Assembly (NCBI RefSeq): GCF_008830185.1
Contig: NZ_WAGX01000005.1
Span: 620,001-684,000 of the forward strand
Length of the DNA: 64,000 bases
Direction of reading: 5' to 3'
From: Candidatus Galacturonatibacter soehngenii
GTDB taxonomy: Bacteria > Bacillota > Clostridia > Lachnospirales > Lachnospiraceae
The notes under the pieces are model-generated. The model saw only the letters and a list, made by a program, of their open reading frames with translations, did not search any database and was not told the DNA's origin. Shown piece by piece: positions 53,534 to 62,617 of this stretch (the stretch's first letter is position 1; every line of letters begins with the position of its first letter). A program made the position numbers and the translations under genes.

Positions 53534-54424
53534 TTATCGGTAACTAAATCTCTTTTCAAATGGTGTTAAATACCCATTTGATGAATGTGGTCTCACATGA
53601 TTGTAATATACAAAAATATAATCATAAGTTGCTTCATTTAATGCCTCATCTGTTTCAAAGCTATGGTGATTTGCAAAATCTGCTTTAAATGTTCCGTAAA
53701 AGCTTTCCATGGGAGCATTATCATAAGGGCATCCTGCCTTACTCATACTTTGAGTAATATTTTGCAAAGAACAAAATTCTGTAAAAGCTCTCGATGTAAA
53801 CTGCGACCCTTGATCACTATGAAGGATAAGCCCCTTCTTAACGGTATTATGATTCAGTGCATAGGTCAGAGTTTCAATTGCTAATTCTGCATTAATACGA
53901 TTACTATTTAAAGTTGCCACTGGTGAACGATCATATAAATCAATAATAGTACAATTATATCTTTTCGCTCCATCCTCTCTCCACATATACGTAAAATCCG
54001 TACACCAAATCTTATTGGGTTCATCTACTTTAAAGTTTTGATTCAATAGGTTATCAAATTTTTTATAGCAATCGCCCTTTTTGTACTTTGGTTTTTTGGG
54101 TACCACAATTGACCTAAGTCCAAGCTCATTCATATATTTATGAACGGTTGGATTACTTAAGCTTATAGATTTTCTATTAAGAAAGATACGCATCATTCGA
54201 TATCCTGGTCGCCCCGCATACTCATGATAAATCTCTTCAATGGTTGCTTTGATTTCTTCCTTTTTCTTATAATAGTCAGCTTTTCTATGTTTTTTGTAAT
54301 TATAATAGGCATTTGGCTTTATATTAAATCTCGATAAGAGCCAACGTACACCATAATTTTCATGGTAGAAATCAATGAAATGGTATTGTTCTAATCTAGT
54401 TCCTTTGCGAAGAATGCGGCCGCT
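53534..54424 (-). CDS. IS3 transposase OrfB (DDE integrase part)
   Basis: About 297 codons in the -1 frame relative to OrfA. It begins SGRILRKGTRLEQY after the A7 slip site at 54424-54430 and includes HTH_21 and the rve domain with WCTDFTY, HSDQGSQF and APMESFYG as the D-D-E triad. Ends ...HSSNGYLTPFEKRFSYR. Made as an OrfAB fusion by frameshift. All catalytic residues are present. Confidence 0.88.
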   Translation of the reverse strand, partial: SGRILRKGTRLEQYHFIDFYHENYGVRWLLSRFNIKPNAYYNYKKHRKADYYKKKEEIKATIEEIYHEYAGRPGYRMMRIFLNRKSISLSNPTVHKYMNELGLRSIVVPKKPKYKKGDCYKKFDNLLNQNFKVDEPNKIWCTDFTYMWREDGAKRYNCTIIDLYDRSPVATLNSNRINAELAIETLTYALNHNTVKKGLILHSDQGSQFTSRAFTEFCSLQNITQSMSKAGCPYDNAPMESFYGTFKADFANHHSFETDEALNEATYDYIFVYYNHVRPHSSNGYLTPFEKRFSYR

Positions 54425-54684
54425 TTTTTTAAGAAATCATTTTCCTTTTTGGATTCAGCAAGTTCCTTACGAAGTCTTAAATTTTCTGCCATTAAATCTT
54501 TCTCATTATTTAACTCTGGATTTGATTCGCATTCTTCACTGTACTCGCGTATCCACTTGCGCAAGCTACCTTCTCCTAAATTGTATTCCTGATTTACGCT
54601 TTTCATTTGGCGTCCTTCTTCAAGGACTAATCTCACTACTTTTTTCTTAAACTCTGGGGTATAAGTTTTTTTGATTCCTGCCAT
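54391..54684 (-). CDS. IS3 transposase OrfA (helix-turn-helix part)
   Basis: 97 residues (MAGIKKTYTPEFKKKVVRLV). HTH_8 type DNA-binding domain followed by a leucine-zipper-like coiled coil (about 60-88). The seven-A run near its end (FLKKAAAFF) is the frameshift site into OrfB. Confidence 0.88.
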   Translation of the reverse strand: MAGIKKTYTPEFKKKVVRLVLEEGRQMKSVNQEYNLGEGSLRKWIREYSEECESNPELNNEKDLMAENLRLRKELAESKKENDFLKKAAAFFAKELD

Positions 54685-54744
54685 TGTAATAGCCTCACTT
54701 TCATATGAATTATTTTATCATAAATATCAGTGTTACTGTTACAA

Positions 54745-55961
54745 CTTTAGTTTAGCATCTCATTTCAACCCCGCCTTTCTGACCACTCCTCATGGGGTCA
54801 CAATAATAGATGCTTGTGCGCTCGATATCATTTATTCCAGTCTCAAGTGATTTCGGATCACCGAATTCCGATCCCCTGTCTGTGAGAATGGTATTGAACA
54901 GAGAAAGGAAACCATAAGTGCTGAGCTTCTTCTCTAAACGGTCAAAAACCATACGAACAGCACCCTTTGTGCATCGGTTCATGATATATGCAAGGAACAG
55001 CTTCTCACGCTTAAAAAAGAAGGTCAGCAAAGTCTTTCTGGATTCCCTTGAAGAATGCACCGTGTCCATCTCCGTCCAAATCTCCGGATTAAGAGTTTGG
55101 AAATCAGCATAGGTTCTGCCGATGAATACCGTACGGTCTGTGATCTGCGTTTTATGACATTTACGGATTTTGAACTTAGGCTTGCGCTTGAGATCGATAT
55201 TCCTTGCTGTGAAAAGCCCTTTATCCAGATATGTATATACCGTACGAACAGACATATCCAGTTCGGGATGATTCGTAACGATATGATAGGGTGACTGCCC
55301 TTGAGCAATCAGAGGAGAAACGATCCTGTCTTTCTTGTGTAGATCCTGCTTAGTCATGTTGATACCGGCCCGGGAAGAACTAAGTAGCTCGTGATATTTT
55401 CTGTCTGCAAAACGAGCGTCATAACGGTACTTATGGGCAATGGTACAGTGATTAATCCTTTTGTCACAGCCGTTGCAGACATAGGGAGCCTTATCCAGCC
55501 TATTGCAGCGCTCTTTTACGAAATCCTTGCAGGTCTGATTACAGGTCGGGCATGAGGTACATTTGATATGACACAGAATGATCTTGTTGCAGGCATTCGT
55601 CTTACGACAGTGATAGCGATGGATGCAAAAGTTGTGCGCATTATAGAATGTCCCCTTGTGATACCAGTCACTTAATCGGTGTAATTTAACTTCCTTAGAA
55701 ATGGTAGTTGGATCCTTGCACAGGTAACGTGCTATATCCTTAAAACTTCGTCCTTCATTTAGAGACCTTTCAATAAACAAGCGGTCATCAAGTCTTAGAT
55801 GTTTTTGGTTACCAGGTATTAGATTGCTCATAATATCTCCTTCTACTGCCGTCAGAAGGTATGACAATCATATCACCTAGGTATGAAAGAGTAAACTCTA
55901 CTTGTGCGAAAGTAAATTCCACAGCATAAAAAAGGTGTGGAATTAAACTTTTCAATTTTCA
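54745..55961 (-). mobile_element. IS30-like element, truncated
   Basis: Transposase gene with its upstream end (about 55925-55961) but without the 3' end, which is cut at the IS3 junction. Its upstream end abuts the truncated IS91-like copy. Confidence 0.65.
54752..55831 (-). pseudogene. IS30-family transposase lacking its C-terminus
   Basis: About 359 residues from the ATG at 55831 (MSNLIPGNQKHLRLDDRLFI), with AGAAGGAG upstream. Helix-turn-helix (FKDIARYLCKDPTTISKEVK), a Cys-rich zinc region (CHIKCTSCPTCNQTC) and the catalytic EMDTVHSSRES and ILTDRGSEFGDP are seen. The frame ends at QKGGVE-MRC, where the intact family continues with the catalytic Glu helix and about 60 more residues. Inactive. 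Confidence 0.82.
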
Positions 55962-56303
55962 CCCAACTTTCTCTTCTGCATGAAATATATACATACCACC
56001 TCCGTCTGTGATAAAATATATAAAACGGAGGAAAACACTATGTCAAAATGTTCAGATGAAATCAGAAACAAGTATATACAGAATCCACCCGAAGGCATGA
56101 CCGCTGATGACATCCGCCACATGAGTGAGGATGATTTGCTTGATATGGATTACTTCTTAAATGAAGACGATGAGTTTGACGAAGACTTCCCGGGAGCTGA
56201 AGGTTTCTATATCTTCTAAAACCTATCGTTTACTTGTTGTGCCCGCCTCCATGCGGGCCCTTTTCATATCAAGAGTTCTCCAAAGGAGAACTTTCCTATA
56301 AAG
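55962..56303 (+). mobile_element. Right-end fragment of the IS91-like element
   Basis: 342 bp matching 42387-42728 with two visible substitutions (a codon change Ala/Glu and G/A in the end hairpin). Direct orientation, 13.6 kb from the full copy. The transposase is reduced to its last few codons. Confidence 0.9.
56040..56219 (+). CDS. Second copy of the small acidic passenger protein
   Basis: 59 residues, identical to the product of 42465-42644 except Glu for Ala in the acidic tail (NEDDEFDEDF). The ribosome-binding site and terminator are kept although the transposase is gone, so it may still be expressed if a promoter lies within the shared segment. Confidence 0.72.
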   Translation: MSKCSDEIRNKYIQNPPEGMTADDIRHMSEDDLLDMDYFLNEDDEFDEDFPGAEGFYIF

Positions 56304-56304
56304 T

Positions 56305-56352
56305 AAAAAAACTGATAGAGAGTTAGAGTGTTTCACTTTAACTTTCTATCAG
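56305..56352. terminator. Terminator-like hairpin
   Basis: CTGATAGA...TCTATCAG arms (56312-56319, 56345-56352) with further inner pairing, and seven T on the minus strand. Confidence 0.65.
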
Positions 56353-56840
56353 CTTTATTTTACAAATACTTATAGTCCTTTGACTATGGTATCATAGCTT
56401 CCATAAACATACTATAATAGCAGCACTGGCTGTGGTATGGCCTCAATAAACTTTCTACAAAGATGGGCAAAACATCCAACTCTTATAACTCAAAAATATT
56501 TAAATATAAATCAATAACCTTTACTGAAATTCTCTGAATTTCTCTTTATATCACCAGCTATTGCTACATTAAATTATCATCTATTTCAGTATTTTCCTTT
56601 GTGTCACTTCCAAACCACATCTCGCTATTGGTTCTCACTTTACCAATAGCAGTATTTAAGTAAATCTCCATACTTTCTTTTTATTTTAATAATTCTTTCA
56701 TCATTTCGGTCTTAGTTAAATCAATTTTCTAGCTTTAAAATCAGTTCATTGCTGTGCTTCCGATCTACTACAACGCTTTAAGATTTATACTAATCAATCA
56801 TAAACAGAATATTACCATTTAAATTCAAGTCAACAAAAAT
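56353..56840. other. 488 bp of degraded sequence
   Basis: No intact gene. On the minus strand one frame reads TEMMKELLK-stop-KESMEIYLNTAIGKVR and continues about 40 codons to another stop, which looks like the remains of a small gene. Nothing else seen. Confidence 0.4.
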
Positions 56841-57332
56841 TTAGTAATATCCTATATCTGTAATAATCCATTTTCCATTATTTTTAACTAAAAAATAGGT
56901 AGAAATTTGATTTCCATTTTCTAGGGGTTCAGTTGAATCATCATAGTATTCAACTTCATAACTCACTTCATATATAATTAAATCTTTTCTTTGAGTATTA
57001 TTTATACTACCTAAACCAGAACCAAGATATCCACTGTACAGATGATCATCTTGTATAAAAGAAACATCGTTTATATTAATTTTCTTTATATTATCCAATC
57101 CATTTTTTATAGCATTTGCTAGGTCATCTGAATACAAGCTGTATAATTTCTTTTCTTCTTTTGAATTTTTATATTTAAAAGAATTCTCAACGGTTTGTTT
57201 AGAACTGAGCAAATCATAATAAGTATAGTATCGATTGTACTTAGAACTTTTATAAATAAATATTACAAAAAACAATATTATTACAAAAATCAAAATGGTA
57301 ATTATAAACTTAAGAAGAGTCCTTTTTTTCAT
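56841..57332 (-). CDS. Membrane-anchored exported protein, DUF4829-like
   Basis: 163 residues. One N-terminal transmembrane helix (about 8-28) and an extracellular domain rich in Lys, Asn and Tyr, ending GNQISTYFLVKNNGKWIITDIG, a cystatin/NTF2-like closing strand seen in DUF4829-type proteins. Function unknown. AT-rich, next to an amidase-like gene read from the other strand. AAAGGA precedes the ATG. Confidence 0.7.
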   Translation of the reverse strand: MKKRTLLKFIITILIFVIILFFVIFIYKSSKYNRYYTYYDLLSSKQTVENSFKYKNSKEEKKLYSLYSDDLANAIKNGLDNIKKININDVSFIQDDHLYSGYLGSGLGSINNTQRKDLIIYEVSYEVEYYDDSTEPLENGNQISTYFLVKNNGKWIITDIGYY

Positions 57333-57511
57333 AATAAATTATTCCTTTCTCCATATTAATAATAAAATTTTGAATTGTAGATCTATTTTATGAATTTCAT
57401 TGTATTTTATTTTACTTTGTTAAGAATAAATATTTGTATAATTATAATTCCATTTTTCAATTATGTCAACAATGTTTTAATATTAATTTCAATTATTTAA
57501 CAATAAAATCG

Positions 57512-57540
57512 TTGACTAATATAATATTTTAAAATATAAT
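57512..57540 (+). promoter_or_regulatory. Promoter before the amidase-like gene
   Basis: TTGACT (57512-57517), 17-bp spacer, TATAAT (57535-57540). The -10 box lies inside a 17-bp perfect inverted repeat. Confidence 0.7.
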
Positions 57541-57574
57541 GACATTATAACCAACTGTAATGTCATTATATTTT
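57531..57574. repeat. 17-bp perfect inverted repeat over the -10 box
   Basis: Arms 57531-57547 and 57558-57574 (AAAATATAATGACATTA and its complement) around ten bases. The position suits an operator, possibly for the BlaI-type repressor encoded 3 kb away, or an mRNA leader hairpin. Confidence 0.65.
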
Positions 57575-57660
57575 AAATTTATAAAAAGGAGGGTAGGACG
57601 TAAGTTTAGGTTAACCAAACAAAGTTAGAAGAGATTTTAGTAGGGTATTTTTCTAATTAC

Positions 57661-58584
57661 TTGGAAGTACAAAAAAAATTAGAAAACATTGATAATACTT
57701 TTGTTGCCGAGTCAAGTAAACTAGAAGAATATACAGAATTACATTCTGAATTATCAATTAATTTATACAAAAAAACGACAGGACAAATTGATTGGTATGA
57801 TATTGATATAAAAATAAATTCTGTAGATAAATTTGATGAACTAATCAAAGTTGATGTAGATAATATTGTAAAATTAAAATATACAAATACAGATTTTGAT
57901 AGTGATTATATAGAAAGTCATATTATTTACTTAAGAAACTTTGATGGTGATATGAAGATCGTAGAAGATATTTTCGATCCCGCTTTTACAGCTTCTGAAA
58001 TTGATAGTCAGATTATGGCTAGACAGATGACTGAAGATACGTATATGGAAAATAAAGTTGAAGACTTGAAAACCAAACTTAAGAACTTAGATGGTTACAT
58101 CGAAGCAAATAAATCTAAGGGTGAAAAAGGTGGAATAACGCCATTTGCCACTGTAGTCTATAATGGAAATGCTGCTGCTAAGTGGGCATACGACAATGTT
58201 TATTCAACACCAGACTATGATGCAGATTGTACTAATTTTGTCTCTAAGGCGATAAATAAGGGGGGAATTCCGACTGATAGTGTATGGTATCTACATAGTA
58301 ATGCCTGGATTCGTGTTATAGAATTAAGAAACTGGCTTATAAATAAGGGATATGGAACACAATATAGTAGCTATAGTAATGCTTTAATAGGTGATATTGT
58401 ACAGTTTTATAGTCCAAGCTATGGGAACTGGCGACATTCAGTAATGGTAACTGCAAAAGATAACTGGAGTAGTTATCCTTATGTAAGCGCCCATTCATCG
58501 CCGCAAAGAAATGTTCTTGCATCATATTACTATCCAAATGGTAGTTATACTAATTTTAGAGTAATAGATGTTCACGGTAAATAG
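57661..58584 (+). pseudogene. Amidase_6-type cell-wall protein without start and signal peptide
   Basis: About 307 codons from a TTG; the same frame is open from 57613 (VNQTKLEEILVGYF) but no ATG is present. A strong AAAAAGGAGG at 57585-57594 is followed by no usable start codon, only an in-frame ACG-TAA. The C-terminal domain carries DADCTNFVSKAINKGGIP (Cys nucleophile) and WRHSVMVT (His), typical of the putative amidase family PF12671. A deletion has probably removed the start and signal peptide. Confidence 0.65.
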
Positions 58585-59209
58585 GTTCATATAATAAAAA
58601 ATCTAACTTATTTTATTGTAGTCATAATAAAAGATTAGATATTATTAATATAATTGCTTAAATTTTTGTATCCGTAAAACAAACAGCTTTCTGACTTGAA
58701 CAAAATATAGACAAAAGGTAATGGTAGAAAGACATCTTTCTACTATTACCTTTTTACAGGTATCTATTAGAGAACCAACAGGATACTTATCTCAACGATT
58801 TGAATTGATTTTTCAGTATAAAACCAATGATGATTTGAATTTAATCTCAGAAAATAACAAACGTTGCATTGTTTATTTCTACCATCTTGGGAACAACAAT
58901 AACAAGACGATTATTTAGTAGGTGGTGCTACACCATAAAACTTGTAGGATTTTGGAATAGGCTTATGCTGAAAAAAATGGAGTTATGCACTAACCGTTAT
59001 GTTATTCACTGTACTCAACTAACGTAATATTGAGGAGCAACATGCATTGGGTCAGCTACTTAATTTCTTAATTCCCTTTGTGCTACTTTTATAGCTTGAC
59101 TAAAAGCCTTAAAAGCATATATTAGACTTGTCGCTATATAATACGTCGTCTTAATAATGTATTCATCTGTTTAGTTTTTAAAAGTATATGGTAAATTGAT
59201 ATAATTGAC
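58585..59209. other. 625 bp without a convincing gene
   Basis: Two terminator-like hairpins: AATCTAA...TTAGAT near 58600-58640 and AAAGGTAAT-GTAGAAAG / CTTTCTAC-ATTACCTTT at about 58713-58755. A 65-codon plus-strand frame at 58721 starts inside the second hairpin and is not supported. The remainder looks degenerate. Confidence 0.5.
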
Positions 59210-59494
59210 TTAACATAATTCCCATTCCCCTATCCACTGCTGTTTTGAATAATTATATTGTCTGCGATACATTTTTCCATCGACAGCTTTATAACGCCAT
59301 CCAACAATATCAGCAAAAGGAACTACAGTATATTCACCTGTTCTTGAATTGATAACATTTCCGTTCGATGAAAAAAATGGAATATCTAAAGCTTTAGTTT
59401 GAGCATATACGTCTGTCGACATAGTATAAGCTATCATAAGTGTTACGAATAATAATAGTTTCTTATTTTTTGTTCTCATATTTTTTGTTCTCAT
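59210..59494 (-). CDS. Small secreted protein downstream of BlaR1-like gene
   Basis: Up to 94 residues (MRTKNMRTKNKKLLLFVTLM). Signal peptide, cut after VYA near 31, then a compact domain ending VGWRYKAVDGKMYRRQYNYSKQQWIGEWELC. Similar small exported proteins accompany BlaR1/BlaI pairs in Lachnospiraceae, from memory. A 15-bp tandem duplication at the start gives two possible ATG codons; the gene overlaps the BlaR1-like stop by 32 bases. Confidence 0.72.
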   Translation of the reverse strand: MRTKNMRTKNKKLLLFVTLMIAYTMSTDVYAQTKALDIPFFSSNGNVINSRTGEYTVVPFADIVGWRYKAVDGKMYRRQYNYSKQQWIGEWELC

Positions 59495-60641
59495 ATTTTT
59501 TTACCTCCTCTAAATTACTGTATACCTTCAAGTTTGAATAGGACTCTTTAATCTCCTGAACAGTCGCAAAAAAACTATGGTTAATATATACATCATACCC
59601 GCCATTTGAATTTAAAATCAAATAACTTGTGTCTTCTGTTAATTCAACAGTATTAGCAGCATGATCAGTAGGTATTGAATAGGGTTCAAAAACTGCAATA
59701 AATGAGAAATACATTAATAGAACTAATTGAGCGACCATTAAGATGGTCACTAAACGCGTATTGTTTGAACGTTTATAACCTCCAAGTATTAGATGAAACC
59801 TTTGAGAAAGTACAGAGGTTTTCCCATTATCAAAAGTGACTAAAAAATAATTGTTTTTTTTCAAAGATAAGTTCTTCGCTATCTTTAATAAGCAATCCAA
59901 ATATTTTGTTTTTTCATACTCACTAAAAGCTTTAGTTACTTCTAAATCAGTTCTAATTTCAAGCATTTTGTCGATTTCAGCATTAAGAAGATATATAAAA
60001 GGATTCCACCAGTAAACAACTTGCAATATCTGTACAAACATTTTAATTTGCAAATCTCGATTATAATAATGAGTTATCTCATGTTTTAATACAAAGTACC
60101 ATTCTTTATATGTTAAATCCACTGTAGGAACTATTATTTGGGGGTAACGAAAACCGTAAAGCATTGGTGATGAAATTAAGTTTGAATGAATAACCTGAAA
60201 TGATACAGGTCTCTTATAGTCTTGTGTAACTTTATGTAATATTTTATTTACTTTTGAATCGTGTAATCTAGGTAGTTTTTTAACAACATGTCCAAAATAT
60301 AGGTGAGTTTTTATTGTAACAGTTGCCGTAATTACTATGCCTACTCCCCATATAAAGAGTACAATATGAAATATAGTTACTGTCTTATTAAATGCACTAG
60401 TAACAGGCGTATTCAAAATACTTAAAATACATGGCATTATATATCTGCTAGCAAAGGAACTAGAAAAAGTAAACTCAAAGGGAAATATAAGCCGTATTGC
60501 AATAAAACTAATAAAAATTATAATACTTCTTACACCTATTAAAACCATTCTATCTATATCAAGCAAATAAAACCAAATAAAAATTATTAGCAAACTGCAT
60601 AAAAACACAACAGATATCACTGACGAAGTTGATAAAAACAT
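59463..60641 (-). CDS. BlaR1-family M56 membrane metallopeptidase
   Basis: 392 residues. Four to five transmembrane helices (about 8-28, 33-52, 92-112 and 300-320) and the zinc motif VLKHEITHYYNRD (about 187-199). There is no beta-lactam sensor domain; the extracellular C-terminus is only about 70 residues. It probably senses a membrane or wall signal and inactivates the BlaI-type repressor encoded two bases upstream. The ligand is unknown. Confidence 0.88.
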   Translation of the reverse strand: MFLSTSSVISVVFLCSLLIIFIWFYLLDIDRMVLIGVRSIIIFISFIAIRLIFPFEFTFSSSFASRYIMPCILSILNTPVTSAFNKTVTIFHIVLFIWGVGIVITATVTIKTHLYFGHVVKKLPRLHDSKVNKILHKVTQDYKRPVSFQVIHSNLISSPMLYGFRYPQIIVPTVDLTYKEWYFVLKHEITHYYNRDLQIKMFVQILQVVYWWNPFIYLLNAEIDKMLEIRTDLEVTKAFSEYEKTKYLDCLLKIAKNLSLKKNNYFLVTFDNGKTSVLSQRFHLILGGYKRSNNTRLVTILMVAQLVLLMYFSFIAVFEPYSIPTDHAANTVELTEDTSYLILNSNGGYDVYINHSFFATVQEIKESYSNLKVYSNLEEVKKYENKKYENKK

Positions 60642-60642
60642 T

Positions 60643-61074
60643 CTATACCCCCTTCTCTATTTTATTTTGTTGATTTAATTGTTTTTTCCTTTCTTCAAGT
60701 AACTTTTCCAGCTCTTTAATTGTATTAGCTTCATTTTTTTCATGTTTAAGAAGAGTTGCTACAATATTTTTTGTAGATATCGCTTTATCTAAGTTTCTAT
60801 AATTATTTATAACCTCATTACTAATGAAATCTTCTATACTAATTAGTGGCCGATAGCTCCGAGACAAAACTGTGCCACTGTGTACTATATCAGCCACCTC
60901 AATGATATTCTTGGATAAAAGATTTCTTAAAGATAACTGAACAGAGCTTATGCTTAAAGAAGGGTTTAGTTTTGGTATATCGGAAGCTAATAATGGAGTA
61001 TCACTGTTCCATAATACTTCGAGTACATCTTTCTCTCTATTTGTTATTTTTGAATCACTTTTTTTACTTGGCAT
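60643..61074 (-). CDS. BlaI/MecI/CopY-family repressor
   Basis: 143 residues. Winged helix at about 10-75 (ITNREKDVLEVLWNSDTPLLASDI) and a helical dimerisation tail. Forms an operon with the M56 peptidase and the small secreted protein. The promoter at 61112-61140 is probably autoregulated. Confidence 0.88.
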   Translation of the reverse strand: MPSKKSDSKITNREKDVLEVLWNSDTPLLASDIPKLNPSLSISSVQLSLRNLLSKNIIEVADIVHSGTVLSRSYRPLISIEDFISNEVINNYRNLDKAISTKNIVATLLKHEKNEANTIKELEKLLEERKKQLNQQNKIEKGV

Positions 61075-61111
61075 TTCTAACCACCCTTCCTACAATCTTT
61101 ATTTTATTAGT

Positions 61112-61140
61112 ATAATAATATAATTATTTTTTTATGTCAA
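61112..61140 (-). promoter_or_regulatory. Promoter of the BlaI/BlaR1-like operon
   Basis: Minus strand TTGACA (61140-61135), 17-bp spacer, TATTAT (61117-61112). Confidence 0.7.
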
Positions 61141-61289
61141 TTATAGAATGATATTATAAACAATAAATAAAATAATAATTTTAACTAATAACTACAATTA
61201 TATAATAATATAATACTTTATTGTTATATTAAAAAATATCTCATTCTATGAGTGCCGTAAAAACAAATTTATAAAATAACATCATTTCT

Positions 61290-61367
61290 CTAATTCTGCC
61301 TTAGAAGTAACAGCAATTCTTGAATAATCTGATCCTTTATTAAATCAACATTCCTTATCTGATTCAT
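61290..61367 (-). CDS. 25-residue frame with a perfect ribosome-binding site
   Basis: MNQIRNVDLIKDQIIQELLL and five more residues, with AAAAAGGAGG six bases before the ATG. It follows the second SpoVG gene after a short terminator. It may be the truncated first part of the next ICE gene at a deletion edge, or a genuine small protein. Confidence 0.4.
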   Translation of the reverse strand: MNQIRNVDLIKDQIIQELLLLLRQN

Positions 61368-61386
61368 ATGTCCTCCTTTTTATAAA

Positions 61387-61406
61387 AGCCGGACTTTCCC
61401 CCGGCT
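61387..61406 (-). terminator. Short terminator after the SpoVG pair
   Basis: AGCCGG / CCGGCT stem with an eight-base loop and TTTTAT on the minus strand. Confidence 0.6.
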
Positions 61407-61422
61407 ACAATGAACTATTTTA

Positions 61423-61863
61423 TTAACGGAATGGTACCTCGCTCTCGACACCCCTTCGCTCCATTCGTGCCTGACTCTGTGCTGCCAACTGCCCTCTTTC
61501 TGATACCAATTCCTTTTCTTGATGATAGCAGTTAAGAATCTTCTCATACAGTTTTTCCCGAAAGGTTTTTGTTACTGGAAAGCAGATATCCTGATAGGCT
61601 GGCTTTCCATCTTTTCCAGTCTGTTTTACCTTATGGGACGGCATTGCCACAAATTTCTTTTCCTTTCCCTGAATAATGCTTACGTTTCCTACCACAAAGC
61701 TGTCTTCAAAATAGATACGGGCAAGTCCTAAAATATTGCTGCCCTCTCGTTCATATGGTGTGACCTTCACAGAAAACTCCGGTTCCTCTGCTCCATGATG
61801 CTCCCTTATTAATTCTGTTCTTCCCGTCTCATCCATTTTCTCATATAAATCAAGAATTCTCAT
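61423..61863 (-). CDS. SpoVG-family protein (second of a pair)
   Basis: 146 residues from the ATG at 61863 (MRILDLYEKMDETGRTELIR), with GAGAGGAA upstream. SpoVG core at about 35-105 (ILGLARIYFEDSFVVGNVSI and KFVAMPSHKVKQTGKDG). It overlaps the first SpoVG gene by 14 bases. The pair and its neighbours resemble the accessory end of a Firmicute conjugative element. Confidence 0.82.
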   Translation of the reverse strand: MRILDLYEKMDETGRTELIREHHGAEEPEFSVKVTPYEREGSNILGLARIYFEDSFVVGNVSIIQGKEKKFVAMPSHKVKQTGKDGKPAYQDICFPVTKTFREKLYEKILNCYHQEKELVSERGQLAAQSQARMERRGVESEVPFR

Positions 61864-62101
61864 AAAGTTCCTCTCTGAACTCTTTCGTAATGGGATTACA
61901 AATATCCTTATACACCGCTTCATTCTGCTCGGTTCTTTCATTGCTGCGGTAACGTGGCATGGATACAAAGGTCTTCCCCTCTTGATTGGTGAGCACTGCG
62001 GTATTGGTAATTTTAAAGCTTTCTCCAAATGTCAGCGTTGCAAATGCCTTGATACTTTTTTCTGTCTGATTCACTGCGTTTAACTTAATTGCATATTCCA
62101 T
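61850..62101 (-). CDS. SpoVG-family protein (first of a pair)
   Basis: 83 residues (MEYAIKLNAVNQTEKSIKAF), almost only the SpoVG fold (FATLTFGESFKITNTAVLTNQEGKTFVSMPRY). GAGAGGAA precedes the ATG. Probably nucleic-acid binding; partner of the next gene. Confidence 0.82.
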   Translation of the reverse strand: MEYAIKLNAVNQTEKSIKAFATLTFGESFKITNTAVLTNQEGKTFVSMPRYRSNERTEQNEAVYKDICNPITKEFREELYENS

Positions 62102-62182
62102 ACATTCCTCTCTTTCTGCCCCTTTTGTGGCTTAAAACACCATTTCTATGTTCTGTTATTTAAAAATACCAAGCACAATTCC

Positions 62183-62617
62183 TTAAGAAGAAAACTCTTC
62201 GGGTTTACGGATAAAACAACTCATCTGCTCCAATTGTTCTAGTTTTACATTTCCATGAAACCAATTGGCAAGAGTAATCCAAAAACCGTCCTGTTCATAA
62301 TAGATCCATGCATCTGCTCCTATTTCTTTTATTACTGTAATGGAGAAATCCGGCAGGTATATTTGCTCTTCTTTATCAAAATTACAGATAATTCCTTCCT
62401 AAAGGCAAAGTCCCAGTTCCGGAATTTCTATCCACCAGCCGCTTATTACAATCTGATACTCCTCTTCCCTCTCCATCAAAACATCCGGTATCTCTTCCAA
62501 ATCCAGTTCTGCAAGCACTTCTTCGATTTCTCCAAGCCTATACATCTGCTCCATATTCCCCTCCTCTTCCATTCCCTCTTCTTTCAGCCACTTCTTACTC
62601 CGTTCTTCTCCTGTCAT
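62183..62617 (-). pseudogene. Acidic ICE-type protein split by an in-frame TAG
   Basis: The frame starts at 62617 (MTGEERSKKWLKEEGMEEEG), overlapping the previous stop as ATGA, and reaches a TAG at 62399-62401 after 72 codons. It continues in frame for 71 codons (EGIICNFDKEEQIYLPDFSI...WITLANWFHGNVKLEQLEQM) to a TAA at 62183. Both halves read as one protein of about 144 residues; a CAG to TAG change (LCL-Q-EGI) is the simplest cause. Family not recognised. Confidence 0.65.

Larger units (their letters stand above)
53511..54744 (-). mobile_element. IS3-family insertion sequence
   Basis: The ends are imperfect inverted repeats of about 22 bp: TTGTAACA-CCAAT-ACTGATATTT at the left and the matching TTGTAACA-GTAAC-ACTGATATTT at the right. 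OrfA and OrfB overlap with a -1 slip site. No matching target duplication is visible at the flanks, which are parts of different elements, so a deletion or recombination has followed insertion. Confidence 0.85.

Noticed and set aside
58721-58918. 65-codon plus-strand frame
   Set aside because: It starts inside a terminator-like hairpin and has no proper ribosome-binding site or recognisable protein.
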